A DNA stretch of 64,000 nt. Source: Lachnospiraceae bacterium (GTDB taxonomy: Bacteria > Bacillota > Clostridia > Lachnospirales > Lachnospiraceae). Shown piece by piece: positions 18,082 through 27,110 of this stretch (positions within the stretch are counted from its first letter, which is position 1; each line of letters begins with the position of its first letter). The notes below the pieces were generated by a model. The model did no database searches. It was not told the DNA's origin and saw only the letters and a list, made by a program, of their open reading frames with translations. The stretch covers positions 62,001 through 126,000 of the forward strand of contig CAJTAL010000004.1 in NCBI GenBank assembly GCA_910574285.1. Direction: 5' to 3'. A program made the position numbers and the translations under genes.

Positions 18082-19104
18082 ATGTCAGAAATTACGAACA
18101 TAGCTCTGGATGCCATGGGCGGAGACAATGCGCCTGCGGAGATGGTAAGAGGAGCGGTAGACGCCGTCCAAAAGGAGCCTGCTATGAAGGTATTCCTGGT
18201 AGGGCGGGGAGAAACCATAGAGAAGGAATTGGCGAAGTATCAGTTTAATAAGGCGCAGATAGAAGTGATCCATGCCTCAGAGGTGATCGAGACGGCAGAA
18301 CCGCCGGTGAATGCGATTCGCAAGAAGAAGGATTCGTCGATTGTGGTCGGTATGAAGATGGTGCGGGAGGGCAAGGCAGACGCGTTCGTGTCGGCGGGAA
18401 GTTCCGGAGCCATCCTTGTGGGAGGACAGGTGTTGGTAGGACGTATCAAAGGAGTGGAGCGTCCGCCGTTAGCGTCGCTGATTCCGACCGAGAAGGGGGT
18501 CTCTCTTCTGTTGGACTGCGGGGCGAATGTGGATGCGAGAGCTTCTCATCTTGTACAGTTTGCCAAGATGGGTTCCATCTATATGGAGCATGTTCTTGGG
18601 GTGAAGAATCCTTCCGTCGGCATCGTCAATATCGGCGCGGAAGAAGAGAAGGGCAACGCACTCGTGAAAGAGACATTTCCGCTTCTGAAAGAAGAGAAGA
18701 GTATTCACTTTACCGGCAGTGTGGAAGCGAGAGAGATTCCTCATGGTCAGACGGATGTTGTGGTCTGTGAGGCATTTGCCGGGAATATTATCCTGAAGCT
18801 TTATGAGGGCGTGGGCGCCGTTTTGATTCATAAAGTGAAGGAGGGACTGATGGCTACGCTTCGGAGCAAGATCGGAGCAGTATTGATCAAGCCGGCGCTT
18901 AAAGCTACGCTTAAGACCTTTGATGCCAGCGAATATGGAGGAGCGCCGCTTCTGGGACTTAACGGCCTGGTGGTAAAGACGCATGGAAGCGCTAAGGCAA
19001 AAGAAGTTACGAATACGCTGATTCAGTGCGTGACTTTCAAGAGACAGAAGATCAATGAGAAGATCAGAAAATGTATTCAGGCGGATCAGCTATCCGATGA
19101 ATAG
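18082..19104 (+). CDS. plsX: Phosphate acyltransferase PlsX
   Basis: 340 residues. IALDAMGGDNAPAEMVRGAV at the N-terminus and SGAILVGGQVLVGRIKGVER in the middle are diagnostic of PlsX, a peripheral enzyme that makes acyl-phosphate from acyl-ACP for phospholipid synthesis with PlsY. AGGAGG at 18069-18074 fixes the start. Acyl carrier protein follows 55 bases downstream, the conserved Firmicute order; rpmF, which often precedes plsX, is absent here and a terminated FliD-like gene stands instead. Confidence 0.96.
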   Translation: MSEITNIALDAMGGDNAPAEMVRGAVDAVQKEPAMKVFLVGRGETIEKELAKYQFNKAQIEVIHASEVIETAEPPVNAIRKKKDSSIVVGMKMVREGKADAFVSAGSSGAILVGGQVLVGRIKGVERPPLASLIPTEKGVSLLLDCGANVDARASHLVQFAKMGSIYMEHVLGVKNPSVGIVNIGAEEEKGNALVKETFPLLKEEKSIHFTGSVEAREIPHGQTDVVVCEAFAGNIILKLYEGVGAVLIHKVKEGLMATLRSKIGAVLIKPALKATLKTFDASEYGGAPLLGLNGLVVKTHGSAKAKEVTNTLIQCVTFKRQKINEKIRKCIQADQLSDE

Positions 19105-19159
19105 ATGATGTAAGACAAAACACAGTGTAAAAAGAAAAATGCAGAAAAGGAGAAATGGT

Positions 19160-19393
19160 ATGGAATTTGAAAAATTAAAAGAGATTATAGCAGATGTATT
19201 GAATGTGAACGCGGATGAGATTACAGAGGATACGACGTTTGTAGATGATCTGGGAGCAGATTCTCTGGATATCTTTCAAATTATTATGGGAATAGAAGAA
19301 ACATACGATATTGAGATTGACAATGAAGAGGCAGAGAAGATCGTGACAGTGGGAGATGCTGTAGAACAGATCAAGACCGCAACGAATAATTAG
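19160..19393 (+). CDS. acpP: Acyl carrier protein
   Basis: 77 residues, very acidic. GADSLDIFQIIMGIEE carries the serine that accepts 4'-phosphopantetheine. ATG 19160 is chosen because AAAGGAG (19146-19152) sits 7 bases before it and the protein then begins MEFEKLKEII as in the family; an upstream in-frame ATG at 19139 has no site. It shuttles acyl groups in fatty-acid synthesis and serves PlsX upstream. DLDIFQ replaces the common DSLDTVE spacing only slightly. A terminator follows at once. Confidence 0.95.
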   Translation: MEFEKLKEIIADVLNVNADEITEDTTFVDDLGADSLDIFQIIMGIEETYDIEIDNEEAEKIVTVGDAVEQIKTATNN

Positions 19394-19446
19394 TACGGCG
19401 TTGCCGGTCAGACAGATTGGTATAAGACACTCGGCAGTCATGTTGT

Positions 19447-19477
19447 GAAAAAGCCCGTCCGGGCTTTTTCATTTTTT
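19447..19477 (+). terminator. Terminator after acpP
   Basis: GAAAAAGCCCG (19447-19457) and CGGGCTTTTTC (19460-19470) form a perfect stem, followed by ATTTTTT. It lies 20-50 bases before rnc, so rnc and smc depend on read-through or on a promoter not recognised here. Confidence 0.93.
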
Positions 19478-19496
19478 GAAACGGAAAGGCAGATAA

Positions 19497-20192
19497 ATGA
19501 GTCGGGATTTAAAAGTATTAGAAGAGAAGATAGATTACAGGTTTAGAGATTTTGATTTATTGAAGCAGGCAATGATACATAGTTCTTATGCGAACGAAAA
19601 GCGTTTGCCGAAGTATGGCTGTAATGAACGGCTGGAATTTTTGGGAGACGCCGTGCTGGAACTGGTATCCAGTGAATTCTTGTTCTACGAGCATCAGAAG
19701 ATGCCGGAGGGAGAACTGACGAAGACGAGGGCCAGTCTGGTATGTGAATCTGCGCTGGCGTTCTGCGCAAAAGAGCTGGAGCTTGGGAGGTATCTTCTGC
19801 TTGGAAAGGGAGAAGAGGCGACGGGGGGCAGAGGGCGCAGTTCTGTTACGTCGGATGCGATGGAGGCGTTGGTCGGCGCGATATATATTGACGGTGGTTT
19901 TGCTAGTGCGAAAGAGTTTATTCTGAGATTCATTTTGAAGGATCTTGAGAGCAGGACGCTCTTTTTTGATAGCAAGACTATCTTACAGGAGATTGTACAG
20001 GCTCATTTTAAATCTCCGATTACATATCGGCTGATTGGAGAAGAAGGACCGGATCATGATAAATCTTTCCGTGTCGCCGTATATATCGGCGAGAAAGAAT
20101 ATGGCGCCGGTTCCGGACACACCAAGAAAGCGGCGGAACAGGTGGCGGCATACCAGAGTATCCTGAAGCTGCGCGCGAAGAATATAAAGTAG
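19497..20192 (+). CDS. rnc: Ribonuclease III
   Basis: 231 residues. The RNase III signature ERLEFLGDAVLELV is near residue 42 with the catalytic acidic residues, and DAMEALVGAIYIDGG near 118 gives the second acidic cluster. A double-stranded RNA-binding domain occupies about residues 158-228 (YRLIGEEGPDHDKSF, GSGHTKKAAEQVAA). It processes rRNA and cleaves structured RNA in the cytoplasm. smc begins 7 bases after its stop, the conserved rnc-smc-ftsY arrangement. Confidence 0.97.
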   Translation: MSRDLKVLEEKIDYRFRDFDLLKQAMIHSSYANEKRLPKYGCNERLEFLGDAVLELVSSEFLFYEHQKMPEGELTKTRASLVCESALAFCAKELELGRYLLLGKGEEATGGRGRSSVTSDAMEALVGAIYIDGGFASAKEFILRFILKDLESRTLFFDSKTILQEIVQAHFKSPITYRLIGEEGPDHDKSFRVAVYIGEKEYGAGSGHTKKAAEQVAAYQSILKLRAKNIK

Positions 20193-20199
20193 GTGAAGA

Positions 20200-23100
20200 A
20201 TGTATCTAAAGAGTATAGAAGTACAGGGATTCAAGTCATTTGCGCATAAGATAAAATTTGACTTCCATAACGGGATTACCGGTATTGTCGGTCCGAACGG
20301 AAGCGGCAAAAGCAACGTGGCGGACGCGGTGCGATGGGTCCTGGGAGAGCAGCGCGTGAAGCAGCTTCGAGGCGGAAGCATGCAGGATGTAATCTTCTCC
20401 GGAACCGAGAACCGTAAGCCGCTGAGTTATGCGTCTGTCGCGATCACGCTCGACAATTCGGATCATCAACTGCAGATAGACTTTGAGGAAGTGACGGTCA
20501 CAAGGAAATTATACCGTTCCGGAGAAAGTGAATACCTGATCAACGGGAGTTCCTGCAGGCTTAAGGACGTCAATGAGTTGTTCTATGATACAGGTATCGG
20601 AAAAGAAGGGTATTCGATCATCGGACAGGGGCAGATCGACCGGATTCTAAGCGGTAAGCCGGAAGAAAGAAGGGAGCTTTTTGACGAGGCCGCCGGAATC
20701 GTGAAGTTTAAGCGCCGTAAGAACATGTCGGTGAAGAAGTTAGAGGAAGAGCGGCAGAATCTTCTGCGCGTCAATGATATCCTGGCTGAGCTTGAGAAGC
20801 AGGTAGGGCCTTTAGAGCGGCAGGCGGAGACGGCAAGAGAATATCTGAAAAAGAAGGAACAGCTTAAGACTTATGATATCAATATGTTCCTGCTTGAGGC
20901 GGAGCGCCTCGGCGAACAGATCCGGGAGATTGAGGGAAAGCTTGACATTGCTAAGGCAGAGTTAGAAGACGCCGGCTGCAAGTATGACGCTATGAAGACG
21001 GAGTACGAGTCGGTGGAAGAACAGGTGGACGGCATAGACTCCTCGATTGAAAAGGCAAAAAGCCAGCTGAATGAAACGAACCTGCTGAAACAGCAGCTTG
21101 AGAATCAGATCGAGCTCTTAAAGGAGCAGATCAACAGTATGCACATGAACGACGCGCACTATGATCAGCGGGCCAGAACGATTACTTCCGAGATAGGCGT
21201 GCGGGAGGATCAGCTTAAGGAGCTGAAGCAGGAAGAAGATACGATAAAGACACAGCTTGATGAGCAGACGAAGCTTGAGAATCAGGCACGGGAGGAATTG
21301 ATACAGGTACAGTCCCGGATTGCGGCGATTACGGCGTCGGTGGACAGAAGCAACGGCGAGATTATGGAGCTGCTTAATAACAGGGCGTCCACGAAGGCGA
21401 AGATCCAGAAGTACGACACGATGTTAGAGCAGATTCAGGTAAGAAAATCGGGTATGGCAAGACAGCTTCTGGAAGCGGCGGAAGAGATCCGCGGACAGAC
21501 AGAAAAGTATGAAGAATATCAAAAGGAGCTGAAAGAAGTATCCGGCCGGATTATCGAACTGTCGGAAGAGAACAGCCGGTATGAAGAAAAAATAGCGGCT
21601 TTGCAGGCGCGTCTTACGAAGCAGACGGAGCAGTTTCGCATCGGGCAGACGGCGTACCACAGGGAAGAATCGCGGCTGGAATCTTTGAAGAATATCACGG
21701 AGCGGTATGACGGATATGGAAACAGTATCCGTAAGGTGATGGACCAGAGGGATCGGGAGAAGGGTATCCTGGGAGTCGTGGCGGATATCATCAAAGTACC
21801 GAAGGATTATGAGATCGCCATCGAGACGGCGCTTGGCGGGAATATACAGAATATCGTTACGGAAGATGAAGAGACGGCAAAGAGGATGATCCAGTTTCTT
21901 AAGAAGAATCGTTTCGGGCGCGCGACTTTCCTGCCGCTGACCAGTATCCGGGCATATTCCGGGATTGGAAGGCAGGAGGCGCAAAAGGAGCCGGGAGCGG
22001 TGGGTACGGCGAATACATTGGTGCGTGTAGAAGAGAAATACCGGATGCTTGCGGATCATCTTCTGGGCCGGACGCTGGTGGTCGATCATATCGACCATGG
22101 ACTTGCCATCGCGAAGAAATATAAACAGTCCATCCGGATCGTTACACTGGAGGGAGAGCTTATTAATCCCGGCGGCTCCTTGACCGGCGGCGCTTTCAAG
22201 AATTCCAGCAACCTGCTGAGCAGACGCCGTGAGATTGAGGAGTTCGAGAAGACGGTAAAGCAATTGAAGCGGGAAATGGATGAGATGGAGGCGTCTTCGG
22301 ATCTTCTGAGAAAAGAGCGGGCAGGATATTACGAGCAGATAGATGAGATCGGCGTGAAGCTGCAGAAAGCATATGTCATCCAGAATACGGCGAAGATGAA
22401 CGCGGATCAGACGGCGGCGAGGATCAGAAATGCAAAAGACCTGGTGCAGGCGACGAAAGCGGAAGAAGAGAAACTGGACGCCCAGATCACGGATATTATG
22501 GACAACCAGGAATCCATCAGCGTGGAGCTGGATACCTCCGAGAAGCTGGAGCACGAGCTGACCATGCAGATTGAGGAGGAACAGAAGATTCTGGACGGGG
22601 AACATGAGGAAGAGACAGGAAAGGTAAAGAAAGCGGAAGAGATTCATCTGGAAACCGCAAGTCTCGAACAGAAGTTTACGTTTGTGATGGAGAATGAGAA
22701 CCGTATCCGGGAAGAGATCGAGAAGTTCCAGGAAGAGATGAAAGATCTGGAGGAAAGCAAAGGCGGTACTTCGAGAGAGATTGAAGAGAAAGAGAAGCAG
22801 ATTACGGATCTTAGGGAGACGATCGAGAATTCCAAAGAATTATTTGAAGAGATTCAAGAAGAGATCGAACGTTTTAAGAAAGAGCGGGAGGAACTGAATC
22901 AGAAGCACAAGGTGTTCCTGCAGAAAAGAGAGGACCTGTCGAAACACATGGCAGATCTGGATAAGGAGATCTTCCGTCTGGAGAGCCAGAAGGAGAATTA
23001 TGAGGAGGCTTCCGAGAAACAGATCAGCTATATGTGGGAAGAGTATGAGATCACCTATATCCGGGCGAAGGAATTAAGAGACGCGAATCTTACGGATCTT

Positions 23101-23760
23101 GCGAAGATGAAGAAGCGGATTCAGGAATTAAAAAGTGAGATTCGTTCCCTGGGAAATGTAAACGTAAATGCGATCGAGGAGTATAAAAGCGTATCGGATC
23201 GTTATGAATTCTTAAAGAACCAGCATGACGATCTTGTGGAGGCGGAAGCAACGCTGGAGCAGATCATAGAAGAACTGGATGCGGCGATGCGTAAGCAGTT
23301 CAGGGAGCAGTTCGCGAGAATCGCAAGTGAGTTTGACACCGTGTTCAAGAAGTTGTTCGGCGGAGGAAAGGGTACGCTGGAGCTGATGGAGGATGAAGAT
23401 ATCCTGGAGGCAGGAATCCGGATCGTCGCCCAACCGCCCGGGAAGAAGCTCCAGAATATGATGCAGCTTTCCGGCGGGGAGAAGGCGCTGACGGCAATTG
23501 CGTTATTATTCGCGATTCAAAATCTTAAGCCGTCGCCCTTCTGTCTGCTGGATGAGATCGAGGCGGCGCTGGATGACAATAATGTGGGAAGATTTGCCCA
23601 GTATCTGCATAAATTGACGGAAAATACACAGTTTATCGTTATCACCCACAGGAGAGGGACCATGACGGCTGCGGACAGGCTATATGGGATCACCATGCAG
23701 GAGAAGGGAGTATCGACGCTGGTGTCCGTAAGCCTGCTGGAGGAGGAGCTGGATGCATAG
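20200..23760 (+). CDS. smc: Chromosome segregation ATPase SMC
   Basis: 1,186 residues, full family length. Walker A GPNGSGKSNVADAV is near residue 31; two long coiled coils flank a hinge at about 510-680 (GNIQNIVTEDEETAKR, NPGGSLTGGAF); the ABC signature LQLSGGEKALTAIALLFAI is near 1089 and Walker B FCLLDEIEAALDD follows. It acts with ScpA/ScpB on the nucleoid to compact and separate chromosomes. AGGTGA precedes the ATG. The gene lies tightly behind rnc; ftsY follows after 133 bases. Confidence 0.98.
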   Translation: MYLKSIEVQGFKSFAHKIKFDFHNGITGIVGPNGSGKSNVADAVRWVLGEQRVKQLRGGSMQDVIFSGTENRKPLSYASVAITLDNSDHQLQIDFEEVTVTRKLYRSGESEYLINGSSCRLKDVNELFYDTGIGKEGYSIIGQGQIDRILSGKPEERRELFDEAAGIVKFKRRKNMSVKKLEEERQNLLRVNDILAELEKQVGPLERQAETAREYLKKKEQLKTYDINMFLLEAERLGEQIREIEGKLDIAKAELEDAGCKYDAMKTEYESVEEQVDGIDSSIEKAKSQLNETNLLKQQLENQIELLKEQINSMHMNDAHYDQRARTITSEIGVREDQLKELKQEEDTIKTQLDEQTKLENQAREELIQVQSRIAAITASVDRSNGEIMELLNNRASTKAKIQKYDTMLEQIQVRKSGMARQLLEAAEEIRGQTEKYEEYQKELKEVSGRIIELSEENSRYEEKIAALQARLTKQTEQFRIGQTAYHREESRLESLKNITERYDGYGNSIRKVMDQRDREKGILGVVADIIKVPKDYEIAIETALGGNIQNIVTEDEETAKRMIQFLKKNRFGRATFLPLTSIRAYSGIGRQEAQKEPGAVGTANTLVRVEEKYRMLADHLLGRTLVVDHIDHGLAIAKKYKQSIRIVTLEGELINPGGSLTGGAFKNSSNLLSRRREIEEFEKTVKQLKREMDEMEASSDLLRKERAGYYEQIDEIGVKLQKAYVIQNTAKMNADQTAARIRNAKDLVQATKAEEEKLDAQITDIMDNQESISVELDTSEKLEHELTMQIEEEQKILDGEHEEETGKVKKAEEIHLETASLEQKFTFVMENENRIREEIEKFQEEMKDLEESKGGTSREIEEKEKQITDLRETIENSKELFEEIQEEIERFKKEREELNQKHKVFLQKREDLSKHMADLDKEIFRLESQKENYEEASEKQISYMWEEYEITYIRAKELRDANLTDLAKMKKRIQELKSEIRSLGNVNVNAIEEYKSVSDRYEFLKNQHDDLVEAEATLEQIIEELDAAMRKQFREQFARIASEFDTVFKKLFGGGKGTLELMEDEDILEAGIRIVAQPPGKKLQNMMQLSGGEKALTAIALLFAIQNLKPSPFCLLDEIEAALDDNNVGRFAQYLHKLTENTQFIVITHRRGTMTAADRLYGITMQEKGVSTLVSVSLLEEELDA

Positions 23761-23893
23761 TTGTAGCTGGCACATCGAAAGATATGGTCGATTGACGATG
23801 CTGTGTGCTGGCGGTATACATTTAGCGCAGGAACATAGCTATAAGCGGTGTTAGTAGTATGCAATGTATGAAGAATGAATCAGGAGGGGTAAG

Positions 23894-24856
23894 ATGGCGG
23901 AAGAGCAGAAGGAGAAGGTAGGTTTTTTTAAGCGTCTGGTCCAGGGGCTTGGGAAGACAAGGGATAATATTGTGTCCGGGATGGACAGTATCTTTAACGG
24001 GTTCTCGCATATTGACGATGATTTCTATGAGGAGCTGGAGGAAGTGCTGATTATGGGGGACCTGGGAGTGCAGGCAACCTACGACATTCTGGATGACCTG
24101 AAAGCAAAGGTGAAGGAGAAGCACATCAAAGAGCCGGCGCAGTGCAGGGAGATTTTAATCGAAAGTATCAAAGATCAGATGGACGTCGGGGAGACGGCTT
24201 ATGAATTCGAGGAGAAGACGTCGGTTGTCATGGTCATCGGAGTCAACGGCGTAGGTAAGACGACTACCATCGGGAAGCTTGCCGGGAAGCTGCGCGCCCA
24301 GAATAAGAAGGTTGTGCTGGCAGCGGCGGATACCTTCCGCGCGGCTGCAGGAGAACAGTTGAAAGAATGGGCGAACCGCGCCCAGGCTGATCTGATCGGA
24401 GGACAGGAAGGATCGGACCCGGCGTCGGTAGTCTATGACGCGGTGGCGGCTGCCAGGGCGAGACATGCGGATGTGCTGTTGTGCGACACTGCGGGCAGGC
24501 TTCATAATAAGAAGAACCTGATGGAAGAATTGAAGAAGATGAACCGGATTATTGACCGGGAATGTCCGGATGCTTATCGGGAAACTCTGGTGGTATTGGA
24601 TGCGACTACGGGGCAGAATGCCTTGCAGCAGGCGAAAGAATTTAACGAAGTGGCGGATATTACAGGAATCGTCCTGACGAAGATGGACGGAACGGCGAAG
24701 GGCGGTATCGCCGTGGCGATCCATGCGGAGCTGGGAATCCCGGTAAAATATATCGGAGTCGGCGAATCCATCGATGATTTGCAGAAATTCGATGCGGACA
24801 CGTTCGTCCGCGCGTTATTTTCCTCTGGCGAAGCGGACGAAGATGATCAGGTATGA
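23894..24856 (+). CDS. ftsY: Signal recognition particle receptor FtsY
   Basis: 320 residues. An N-domain helical bundle (FFKRLVQGLGKTRDNIVSGM) leads into the G-domain: VIGVNGVGKTTTIGKLAGKL near 112, AADTFRAAAGEQL, LLCDTAGRL, and TKMDGTAKGG. The short N-terminus without a long acidic A-domain is usual for Firmicutes. It is the GTPase that docks SRP-ribosome complexes at the membrane. AGGAGGGG at 23881-23888 fixes the start. The 133-base gap before it has no clear terminator, so read-through from smc is likely. Confidence 0.97.
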   Translation: MAEEQKEKVGFFKRLVQGLGKTRDNIVSGMDSIFNGFSHIDDDFYEELEEVLIMGDLGVQATYDILDDLKAKVKEKHIKEPAQCREILIESIKDQMDVGETAYEFEEKTSVVMVIGVNGVGKTTTIGKLAGKLRAQNKKVVLAAADTFRAAAGEQLKEWANRAQADLIGGQEGSDPASVVYDAVAAARARHADVLLCDTAGRLHNKKNLMEELKKMNRIIDRECPDAYRETLVVLDATTGQNALQQAKEFNEVADITGIVLTKMDGTAKGGIAVAIHAELGIPVKYIGVGESIDDLQKFDADTFVRALFSSGEADEDDQV

Positions 24857-24937
24857 TCAGGCGGCAAATAAGCAGAAATGAATGAGAAAAGATTAAAAAT
24901 GTGAATAGCACAGACGAAGAATGAGGAGAAGAATATC

Positions 24938-26152
24938 ATGTTGACATTGGAACGATTTGAACAGGCGAGCGAGCTGGTAAAGAATATCACGAATCCGACG
25001 AAGCTGGTGTACAGCGAATATCTCAGCCAGGAGACGGGCGGCAGGATCTATCTGAAGCCGGAGAATATGCAGGAGACGGGCGCTTACAAGGTGCGGGGCG
25101 CTTATTATAAGATCAGTATGATGAGCGAAGAGGCGCGCGGGAAGGGCCTTATTACGGCTTCGGCGGGAAACCATGCCCAGGGTGTTGCTTATGCGGCGCA
25201 GAAGTTCGGATGTAAAGTGGTGATCGTCATGCCGACCGTCACCCCGCTGATCAAGGTAAACCGTACGAAGAATTACGGCGCGGAGGTAGTCCTGTATGGG
25301 GACGTCTATGACGATGCCTGTGAATACGCGCTGAAGCTTGCAGAAGAGAAGGGATATACCTTCGTGCATCCCTTCGACGATGAAGATATCGCGACGGGGC
25401 AGGGGAGCATTGCCATGGAGATCGTGCAGGAGCTTCCTACGGTGGATTATATCCTGGTTCCGGTGGGCGGAGGCGGTCTGATTACCGGAGTCGCGGCGCT
25501 TGCCAAGATGCTGAATCCGAAGATTCAGGTATTCGGCGTAGAGCCGTCGCAGGCGGCGAGTATGACGGCGGCGCTGGCGAGCGGTGAGCCGGTCTCGCTG
25601 GACAGCGCGAATACGATTGCGGACGGTACTGCCGTGAAGCGGGTAGGAGAGAAGATATTCCCGTATGCCAAGGAGAATATTGATAAGATGCTGACGGTGG
25701 AGGACGACGAACTGATCGGCGCATTCCTGGACCTGGTGGAGAATCACAAGATGATAGTGGAGAACTCAGGACTTCTGACGGTTGCGGCGTTAAAGCAGCT
25801 TGATCTGAAGGGAAAGAAAGCGGTGGCAATCTTAAGCGGCGGCAATATGGATGTAATCACCATGTCTTCTATCGTACAGCATGGATTGATTCAGCGGGAC
25901 AGGATCTTCTCTGTATCGGTACTTCTTCCGGATAAACCGGGTGAGCTGGTGCGGGTTGCGGCCACGATTGCAGACGCTCAGGGGAATGTCATCAAGCTTG
26001 AGCATAATCAGTTTGTCAGCACCAACCGTAACGCGGCGGTGGAGCTTCGTATTACGATGGAGGCATTCGGGACAGAGCATAAGAATGAGATTATGAAGGC
26101 GCTGGAGGATGAAGGTTTCCGTCCGAGAGAGATCGGGGCAAAACTCTATTAA
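24938..26152 (+). CDS. ilvA: Threonine ammonia-lyase with C-terminal ACT domain
   Basis: 404 residues, PLP fold II. The cofactor lysine is in TGAYKVRGAYY (K51); SAGNHAQGVAYAA and PVGGGGLITGVA bind substrate and PLP phosphate. Residues from about 328 (FSVSVLLPDKPGELVRVAA) form one ACT domain. It deaminates threonine to 2-oxobutanoate, the first step to isoleucine, or works catabolically; the single ACT domain and length are those of the TdcB/short IlvA group, so the biosynthetic or degradative role is not settled. GAGGAG precedes ATG 24938. Confidence 0.93.
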   Translation: MLTLERFEQASELVKNITNPTKLVYSEYLSQETGGRIYLKPENMQETGAYKVRGAYYKISMMSEEARGKGLITASAGNHAQGVAYAAQKFGCKVVIVMPTVTPLIKVNRTKNYGAEVVLYGDVYDDACEYALKLAEEKGYTFVHPFDDEDIATGQGSIAMEIVQELPTVDYILVPVGGGGLITGVAALAKMLNPKIQVFGVEPSQAASMTAALASGEPVSLDSANTIADGTAVKRVGEKIFPYAKENIDKMLTVEDDELIGAFLDLVENHKMIVENSGLLTVAALKQLDLKGKKAVAILSGGNMDVITMSSIVQHGLIQRDRIFSVSVLLPDKPGELVRVAATIADAQGNVIKLEHNQFVSTNRNAAVELRITMEAFGTEHKNEIMKALEDEGFRPREIGAKLY

Positions 26153-26185
26153 AGAGGTTTTGTTGTAGTTACGGGAGATTGCGGG

Positions 26186-27031
26186 ATGAATCTGGAAAAG
26201 TTATTGGATGAATTGAGGTTTCCGAATGCCGTCAGAGACGCCGTAAGGAAGTGGATTGGCGGGAATGAAAAGCAGATAGGTGACATTTTGGAAAATGCCT
26301 ACGACAGTGACGGATTGGACTTTCCGCTTTGTGGGTATGAATCTCTGACCCGTCTGGCCGCGGTCACGGGTCTCTTGTTACAGAAATATGGCGAATATCG
26401 GTCAAAAGGAGTCTCTGAGCGTATCATTTTTGATACGTTCAGAGATGTTTCTTTAAGAGCAGATTTCTTCTATAGGAAGACGGGAAGGACAGGGATATCT
26501 GAAGAGGATGTGATCTGGTTCCGGCATATTATGAATGTCAATATTTTTAAACTTGGAGTATTACAGTTTCAGCCCTTTCAGATGTTATATCTGGATGAGG
26601 AGATCATGGGCGAGCCCTATATGATATTTTCCCGGATCTCAAGAGATATTCTGCCGGAGGGAGCGCCTGTGATAAACTGTCATATTCAGCGGGGAACGGA
26701 TCTGCGTGCAGAGGCAGTCGGATATTCTCTTAAGGAGGCGGAGAATTTTTTTGCCGGGTATTTTCCGGAGATCCGGTTCCGGGGATTTCTGTGTTATAGC
26801 TGGCTTTTGTATCCGCCTATGGTGGAGAGGCTCCCGGAAGATTCAAATATCAGACGGTTTGCCGGGAGATTTTCCGTGATCGGAAGGTGCGCCGATGCGG
26901 AACAGGCATTGGAGAATCTTTTTGGGGAGGGGAAAATATTGTATCAGGATGCGACTTCTCTCCAAAAAATGGCGATGGAGGCTCCGGAATTATTCGGATA
27001 TGCGTGCGGGTTCAGGAAAATTTTGTGTTGA
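26186..27031 (+). CDS. GNAT-like acyltransferase domain protein (DUF5596/NAT_N type)
   Basis: 281 residues. The C-terminal half, with FQPFQMLYLDEEIMGEP, NCHIQRGTDLRAEAVGYSL and FLCYSWLLYPPMVERLP, matches the two-part acyltransferase family common in gut Clostridia (N-terminal NAT_N helices plus a GNAT_C-like domain). The cysteine-containing CYSWLL strand is a conserved feature. Substrate is unknown. GGGAG upstream supports ATG 26186, 33 bases after ilvA, so the two may be co-transcribed. Its stop codon overlaps the -35 box of the next operon's promoter. Confidence 0.7.
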   Translation: MNLEKLLDELRFPNAVRDAVRKWIGGNEKQIGDILENAYDSDGLDFPLCGYESLTRLAAVTGLLLQKYGEYRSKGVSERIIFDTFRDVSLRADFFYRKTGRTGISEEDVIWFRHIMNVNIFKLGVLQFQPFQMLYLDEEIMGEPYMIFSRISRDILPEGAPVINCHIQRGTDLRAEAVGYSLKEAENFFAGYFPEIRFRGFLCYSWLLYPPMVERLPEDSNIRRFAGRFSVIGRCADAEQALENLFGEGKILYQDATSLQKMAMEAPELFGYACGFRKILC

Positions 27032-27065
27032 CAAGACATGTATAATTGTATACAATTATACATGT
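27028..27065 (+). promoter_or_regulatory. Promoter of the citrate operon with a perfect 30-bp palindromic operator
   Basis: TTGACA (27028-27033), a 17-base spacer and TACAAT (27051-27056) give a near-consensus sigma-A promoter. A perfect palindrome occupies 27036-27065, centred on 27050/27051 with core ATTGTATACAAT and outer arms ACATGTAT/ATACATGT. It covers the spacer and the -10 box. TTGTATACAA is the typical kind of site bound by GntR/FadR-type regulators, and one is encoded 1.6 kb downstream in the same operon, so autoregulated repression is a strong inference. Confidence 0.88.
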
Positions 27066-27110
27066 TAATCAGACTCAACGAAGAGACATGACAAGAAGGA
27101 GATGACTTCC

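Noticed and set aside
21424-22647. 407-codon open frame on the minus strand inside smc
   Set aside because: It lies wholly within the highly conserved smc gene, its translation shows no domain, and it follows from codon bias of the sense strand.
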